DNA of 64,000 bases. Origin: GCA-002793235 sp965267355. Its GTDB lineage: Bacteria; Bacteroidota; Bacteroidia; Flavobacteriales_E; Vicingaceae. The stretch is taken from contig OZ253956.1 in assembly GCA_965267355.1 (NCBI GenBank), positions 1,736,001-1,800,000 of the forward strand, in the 5' to 3' direction. Each line of letters begins with the position of its first letter. Within the stretch, counting starts at the first letter, position 1. The notes below the pieces were generated by a model, which worked only from the letters and a program-made list of their open reading frames with translations, did no database searches and was not told the DNA's origin. Of this stretch, positions 60,711-64,000 are shown piece after piece. Both the position numbers and the translations under genes were made by a program.

Positions 60711-61007
60711 TTATTCTTTTTTCTTTTCTACTTCTGCTTTTTTAGATTTTGAGCATTTTTTTGCCCCATCTTTAGAACAACAGGCTTTTTTAGCTTCTGC
60801 TTTTTTTGCACAGCATGCTTTCTTTTTAGAAGTACATTCTTTTTTTGCTTTTGTGCAAGTCTTTTTGTCACATTCTTTTTTACCACACTTGTCACAATCT
60901 CCATCTTCTACTACTTCAGTTAGTGAAGAAAAAGTAGTTGTTGATACAGCGTAACTAGTAGTTACTAAGAACCCCAAAAATGCGATAGCGATTAATACTT
61001 TTTTCAT
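60711..61007 (-). CDS. Secreted Cys/Lys-rich miniprotein, unknown function
   Basis: A 98-residue protein: signal peptide (MKKVLIAIAFLGFLVTTSYA), a short Ser/Thr linker, then a segment in which lysine makes up about a third of residues and ten cysteines occur: 38, 41, 46, 51, 58, 65, 66, 76, 77, 85, with spacings CDKC, CC and CC. Such a pattern fits metal binding or a metallothionein-like role, but no family can be named. It is a single-gene unit with a terminator shared with the YjjG gene. Codon use and composition follow the lysine bias and not transfer. Confidence 0.7.
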   Translation of the reverse strand: MKKVLIAIAFLGFLVTTSYAVSTTTFSSLTEVVEDGDCDKCGKKECDKKTCTKAKKECTSKKKACCAKKAEAKKACCSKDGAKKCSKSKKAEVEKKKE

Positions 61008-61059
61008 AACAATTAATTTTAGTTTAAGCTAAATTACTGAAAATATGCGTGATTTGGGT

Positions 61060-61716
61060 TTAAAAGTGGGCAATTGTCGTCAATCCACCTTTTACTTTAT
61101 CGTTTAATTTAACCTTTAATTTCGCATCAATGGGTAATAATAAATCTACTCTAGAACCAAATTTAATAAAGCCACACTCATCAGTTTGAGAAACTTGATC
61201 GTTCTCTTTTCCAAAGAAAACTATTCTTCTGGCCATTGCACCTGCTATTTGTCGGTAAAGAACACTTCTACCTTTTTTATCTTCTACTACAATAGTTGTT
61301 CTTTCGTTTTCAGTTGAAGATTTTGGATGCCATGCAACGAGATATAACCCAGCATGATATTTAAAATATTTTAAAATTCCAGAGATAGGATACCTATTTA
61401 AATGAACATTAATAGGTGACATAAACACAGAAATCTGAAGTCTTTTTTCATTGAAATATTCAGTTTCTTCTACTTCTTCAATTACTACAACCTTTCCATC
61501 TGCAGGAGAGATTATTGCATCTTCAATTGGCTTAAAATTTCTCTTAGGGCTTCTAAAAAACTGTAAGATAGCTATTAATAAAAATGCTGATAAAGCATAA
61601 CCAAGAATTGTAACAATTAAAAAATCTTTAAAAAAGAAATACAGTAAACCATTTAATAATAAAATGAATATCAATACAACAATTAATGATGGAATACCTT
61701 GTTTATGAAATGTCAT
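61060..61716 (-). CDS. psd: Phosphatidylserine decarboxylase proenzyme (short form)
   Basis: A 218-residue membrane enzyme making phosphatidylethanolamine. Two N-terminal hydrophobic stretches (residues about 8-50) anchor it. ISPADGKVVVIEE opens the conserved domain, with FMSPINVHLNRYP after it and FGSRVDLLLP near residue 190. The Gly-Ser in FGSR is the self-cleavage site that yields the pyruvoyl group in the short-form branch. It is 31 bp downstream of cdsA, which supplies CDP-diacylglycerol for the same pathway (phosphatidylserine synthase is not in the window). Confidence 0.93.
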   Translation of the reverse strand: MTFHKQGIPSLIVVLIFILLLNGLLYFFFKDFLIVTILGYALSAFLLIAILQFFRSPKRNFKPIEDAIISPADGKVVVIEEVEETEYFNEKRLQISVFMSPINVHLNRYPISGILKYFKYHAGLYLVAWHPKSSTENERTTIVVEDKKGRSVLYRQIAGAMARRIVFFGKENDQVSQTDECGFIKFGSRVDLLLPIDAKLKVKLNDKVKGGLTTIAHF

Positions 61717-61733
61717 GTTTTATAATTGAACAA

Positions 61734-61741
61734 CAAAAGTA
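61734..61741 (-). promoter_or_regulatory. Putative -7 box (TACTTTTG) for psd
   Basis: On the minus strand the bases read TACTTTTG in the short gap after cdsA, with a leader of about 13 bases before the ATG at 61716. psd may thus be transcribed on its own in addition to read-through. No clear -33 element. Confidence 0.35.
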
Positions 61742-61747
61742 ATAAAA

Positions 61748-62563
61748 CTACATTATTAAAAGTAAATATGCATAAACAAACGGAATAGAAAGTAATAAGC
61801 CATCAAAGCGGTCTAAAATACCTCCATGACCAGGCAAAATATTTCCTGAGTCTTTTACATTTAAGCTACGTTTAAGCATAGATTCTACTAGATCTCCTAA
61901 GCCTCCAAAAATTACAATAAGAACTCCAATTACTATCCAACTACTGATATTAAGAGTAGTAAAGTATAAAGAGATAATATAAGCAACAACTATTGTTAAA
62001 ATTAAGGCTCCAATACTACCTTCCCACGTTTTTTTAGGAGAAATTCTCTCAAATAGTTTGTGCTTACCTAAAAATTTTCCTGATAAATAGGCTCCCGTAT
62101 CACTTGTCCATAATAAGAAGAAAAAACCTAAGATAATTTGATAATTATAATCTTCAACAAAACCATTGTTGTAATAGCCCAGATGATACAACATGGCAAA
62201 AGGAATAGCAATATATAAACTACCTGTAATTGTATAGCTAATATTGCTGAATGGAGATGGTTTTTTTCTGAATAATTCTATGAAAAAAGTAAAAAACAGC
62301 ATACTTAGTGGAATAACAACTATTACCAAATTAATTTTGTTTTGTACTATTAAAATTAGAGTTACAAATAATGTAACTGCAGTAATAGTACCCCAAAAGC
62401 GAATGGGTTTTATGTCTTTTGATTTTTTTGCGAGACCATAAAACTCATCAACACCAAATAAAACTATTAGTGTAAATAAAATGAAAGCAACAACACCATT
62501 GAAGTATATCCCTGCGATTATTGCAGCTACAAATAAACTTCCTGTGATAGCTCTTGTAAGCAT
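61748..62563 (-). CDS. cdsA: Phosphatidate cytidylyltransferase
   Basis: A 271-residue membrane enzyme that makes CDP-diacylglycerol, with about eight helices. The family signature is SDTGAYLSGKFLGKHKLF, then SPKKTWEGSIGAL, and the C-terminal motif SVK-type KDSGNILPGHGGILDRFDG. It starts one base inside the end of the DUF2007 gene, and a DUF2007-cdsA-psd run downstream of ftsH is consistent with an envelope operon. Confidence 0.95.
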   Translation of the reverse strand: MLTRAITGSLFVAAIIAGIYFNGVVAFILFTLIVLFGVDEFYGLAKKSKDIKPIRFWGTITAVTLFVTLILIVQNKINLVIVVIPLSMLFFTFFIELFRKKPSPFSNISYTITGSLYIAIPFAMLYHLGYYNNGFVEDYNYQIILGFFFLLWTSDTGAYLSGKFLGKHKLFERISPKKTWEGSIGALILTIVVAYIISLYFTTLNISSWIVIGVLIVIFGGLGDLVESMLKRSLNVKDSGNILPGHGGILDRFDGLLLSIPFVYAYLLLIM

Positions 62564-62772
62564 TATAGATTGTTTTTAGAAATTATATATTTTGCATTTA
62601 TCACGTCCTCTTGTTTTACATGCAATTCTATATTTCCGTTTAACAAGTGTTTGTGCATAGAGTCCATTTTGTTAATCAATACTACTTCAATATCATGGTC
62701 TTCTAATACAGATTTTATAATCTGAGTAAGATTAGGATTGGTATTACTGTAAACTTTTACCCAATTAGGCAC
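62563..62772 (-). CDS. DUF2007 small protein
   Basis: A 69-residue soluble protein: WVKVYSNTNPNLTQIIKSVLEDHDIEVVLINK is a two-strand/one-helix pattern like the GlnB-like DUF2007 'putative signal transducing protein' domain. Function unknown. It lies between ftsH (8-bp overlap) and cdsA (one-base overlap), so all three should be translated in coupling. Confidence 0.8.
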   Translation of the reverse strand: MPNWVKVYSNTNPNLTQIIKSVLEDHDIEVVLINKMDSMHKHLLNGNIELHVKQEDVINAKYIISKNNL

Positions 62773-64000
62773 TATCGTTACTTTGTTCTGGTTTATTTTC
62801 TTCTTTTACAGAAGGCTTATCATTTTTTATATCAGAAGATTCACTAGGAATTTTTCCATTTTGAGCAGTATTTTTTTTAGACACTTTCTTTTCTTCCTTT
62901 AGTTCTTCTTCAAATTTACTCTTACCAAATATCAACTCTAGATCATCTCTAAAAATAACTTCTTTTTCTAATAGTTTTTCTGCCAGTTGAATTAGTTTGT
63001 CTTTATTTTCCTGTAAAATTTGTAGTGTTCTTTGGTAAGCTTCATCTATCATCTTCTTTACCTCTTCATCAATCTTTTCAGCAGTTTTTTCACTGTAAGG
63101 TTTAGAAAAAGAATAATCATTCTGTCCGGTTGAATCGTAATAGCTAATGTTACCAATATTTTCATTTAAACCGTAAATGCTTACCATGGCATAAGCTTGC
63201 TTGGTAATTTTTTCTAAGTCGCTTAAAGCACCTGTAGATATTTTACCGAACATAACTTCTTCTGCAGCTCTGCCACCAAGTGCAGCACACATTTCGTCTA
63301 TCAATTGTTCTTTGGTCGTAATCTGTCTTTCCTCTGGCAAGTACCAAGCTGCGCCTAAAGACCTACCTCTAGGTATAATGGTTACTTTCACAAGCGGAGA
63401 AGCATATTTAACTAACCAACTAACTGCTGCATGCCCAGCTTCATGAAAAGCGATTGTTTTTCTTTCGTGATCAGAAATGATTTTATTTTTTTTCTCTAAT
63501 CCTCCAATAATCCTATCTACAGCATCTAAAAAATCTTGTTTATCAACTTTCTTTTTATTGTACCTTGCAGCAATTAAAGCAGCTTCATTACAAATATTGG
63601 CAATGTCAGCGCCAGAGAACCCTGGTGTTTGTTGTGCTAGAAACTTTACATCAACAGAACTATCAATTTTAATAGGTTTTAGGTGTACATTAAAAATTTC
63701 TTCGCGCTCGTGCAGTTCGGGTAAATCTACATGGATTTGTCTATCGAATCTTCCTGGTCTAACCAATGCTCTATCCAAAACATCTGCACGATTAGTTGCA
63801 GCAAGAACTATTACTCCGGTATTAGTTCCAAAGCCATCCATTTCAGTTAGCAACTGATTTAGTGTGTTTTCTCTTTCATCATTTGCTCCTTGAGCAACTC
63901 CCTTACCTCGGCTTCTTCCTATAGCATCTATCTCGTCTATAAAAATGATAGAAGGAGCTTTATCTTTAGCTTGTTTAAATAGATCTCTAACTCTTGATGC
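62765..64000 (-). CDS. ftsH: ATP-dependent zinc metalloprotease FtsH, C-terminal part (runs off the window edge)
   Basis: The frame is open to the last base of the window, so the N-terminal helices and Walker A lie outside. Visible are Walker B IIFIDEIDAIGRSRG, the second region of homology LVRPGRFDRQIHVDLP, the zinc motif HEAGH in IAFHEAGHAAVSWLV, and the third Zn ligand region in TGALSDLEKITKQAYAM. FtsH degrades membrane proteins and LpxC in E. coli. The C-terminal tail of about 50 residues is polar and Lys/Glu/Ser-rich (KKVSKKNTAQNG). Coupled to the DUF2007 and cdsA genes. Confidence 0.96.
   Translation of the reverse strand, partial: ASRVRDLFKQAKDKAPSIIFIDEIDAIGRSRGKGVAQGANDERENTLNQLLTEMDGFGTNTGVIVLAATNRADVLDRALVRPGRFDRQIHVDLPELHEREEIFNVHLKPIKIDSSVDVKFLAQQTPGFSGADIANICNEAALIAARYNKKKVDKQDFLDAVDRIIGGLEKKNKIISDHERKTIAFHEAGHAAVSWLVKYASPLVKVTIIPRGRSLGAAWYLPEERQITTKEQLIDEMCAALGGRAAEEVMFGKISTGALSDLEKITKQAYAMVSIYGLNENIGNISYYDSTGQNDYSFSKPYSEKTAEKIDEEVKKMIDEAYQRTLQILQENKDKLIQLAEKLLEKEVIFRDDLELIFGKSKFEEELKEEKKVSKKNTAQNGKIPSESSDIKNDKPSVKEENKPEQSNDSA

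Noticed and set aside
63477..63857. Plus-strand frame of 126 codons inside ftsH
   Set aside because: Antisense to the conserved AAA+ and protease region; no features of its own.
1..64000. Search for CRISPR arrays, toxin-antitoxin pairs, phage or transposon genes, tRNA or rRNA genes
   Set aside because: None seen by eye. Spaced direct repeats, integrase or transposase motifs and tRNA-like cloverleaf sequences were not found; a tRNA/CRISPR scanner would settle this.

Overview
The window is a gene-dense (about 60 genes, no intergenic gap over 200 bp), AT-rich stretch of a Bacteroidota chromosome, most likely a marine member of the Flavobacteriales. Lineage markers seen in the sequence are PorX (receiver plus PglZ domain, regulator of the type IX secretion system, T9SS), two large secreted proteins with T9SS C-terminal sorting domains, the fused LpxC/FabZ and fused SecDF proteins, a YtxJ-like bacilliredoxin, and many TAnnTTTG -7 promoter boxes of the Bacteroidetes type. 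An NhaD Na+/H+ antiporter fits a marine habitat. Family and species cannot be fixed from this sequence alone. I see no rRNA, tRNA, CRISPR array, insertion sequence, prophage or obvious defence island; this is a chromosomal core/soft-core region.

Layout. 1-6.4 kb: the 5' end of an isoaspartyl peptidase gene, a SAM methyltransferase, a kynurenine-pathway unit (kynureninase, kynurenine 3-monooxygenase, a secreted protein), RNase HII and a glycosyltransferase. 6.4-11.4 kb: a surface-polysaccharide block (flippase, two tandem Wzz-like proteins, an O-antigen ligase/polymerase-like protein). 11.4-18.5 kb: a GAF/PP2C phosphatase, an outer-membrane protein, then lpxD-lpxC/fabZ-lpxA-efp and an HD phosphohydrolase. 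18.5-26.5 kb: divergently, porX-tsaE-alanine dehydrogenase-like-Cys-rich membrane protein, then nhaD, an amino-acid dehydrogenase, malate dehydrogenase and a retropepsin-like protein. 26.5-38.6 kb: a T9SS FG-GAP protein, secDF, a TatA-like protein, a Ca2+/Na+ antiporter, a large CAP+OmpA-like protein, an MFS (UMF1) transporter, L-2-hydroxyglutarate oxidase and a YgjV-like protein. 38.6-46.2 kb: ppk1-ppx, an aminotransferase and three DUF1573 proteins. 46.3-56.8 kb: valS, an ABC exporter with a 2OG-Fe(II) oxygenase, a BamA/TamA-like protein, ung, a tiny lipoprotein with ytxJ, OsmC and lipA. 56.9-64 kb: a 990-residue T9SS protein, a YjjG-like nucleotidase, a Cys/Lys-rich secreted miniprotein, psd, cdsA, a DUF2007 protein and the C-terminal part of ftsH.

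Together the genes lean strongly toward building, filling and maintaining the cell envelope: lipid A, phospholipid and polysaccharide synthesis, Sec and Tat export, outer-membrane insertion, T9SS control and cargo, and envelope proteolysis. No clearly new multi-gene system stands out. The best leads are a CAP/OmpA-like fusion protein, a ten-cysteine secreted miniprotein, an alanine-dehydrogenase-like enzyme with apparent active-site substitutions, a mirror-symmetric divergent promoter at porX, near-leaderless start sites, and a run of convergent genes that share their stop codons.
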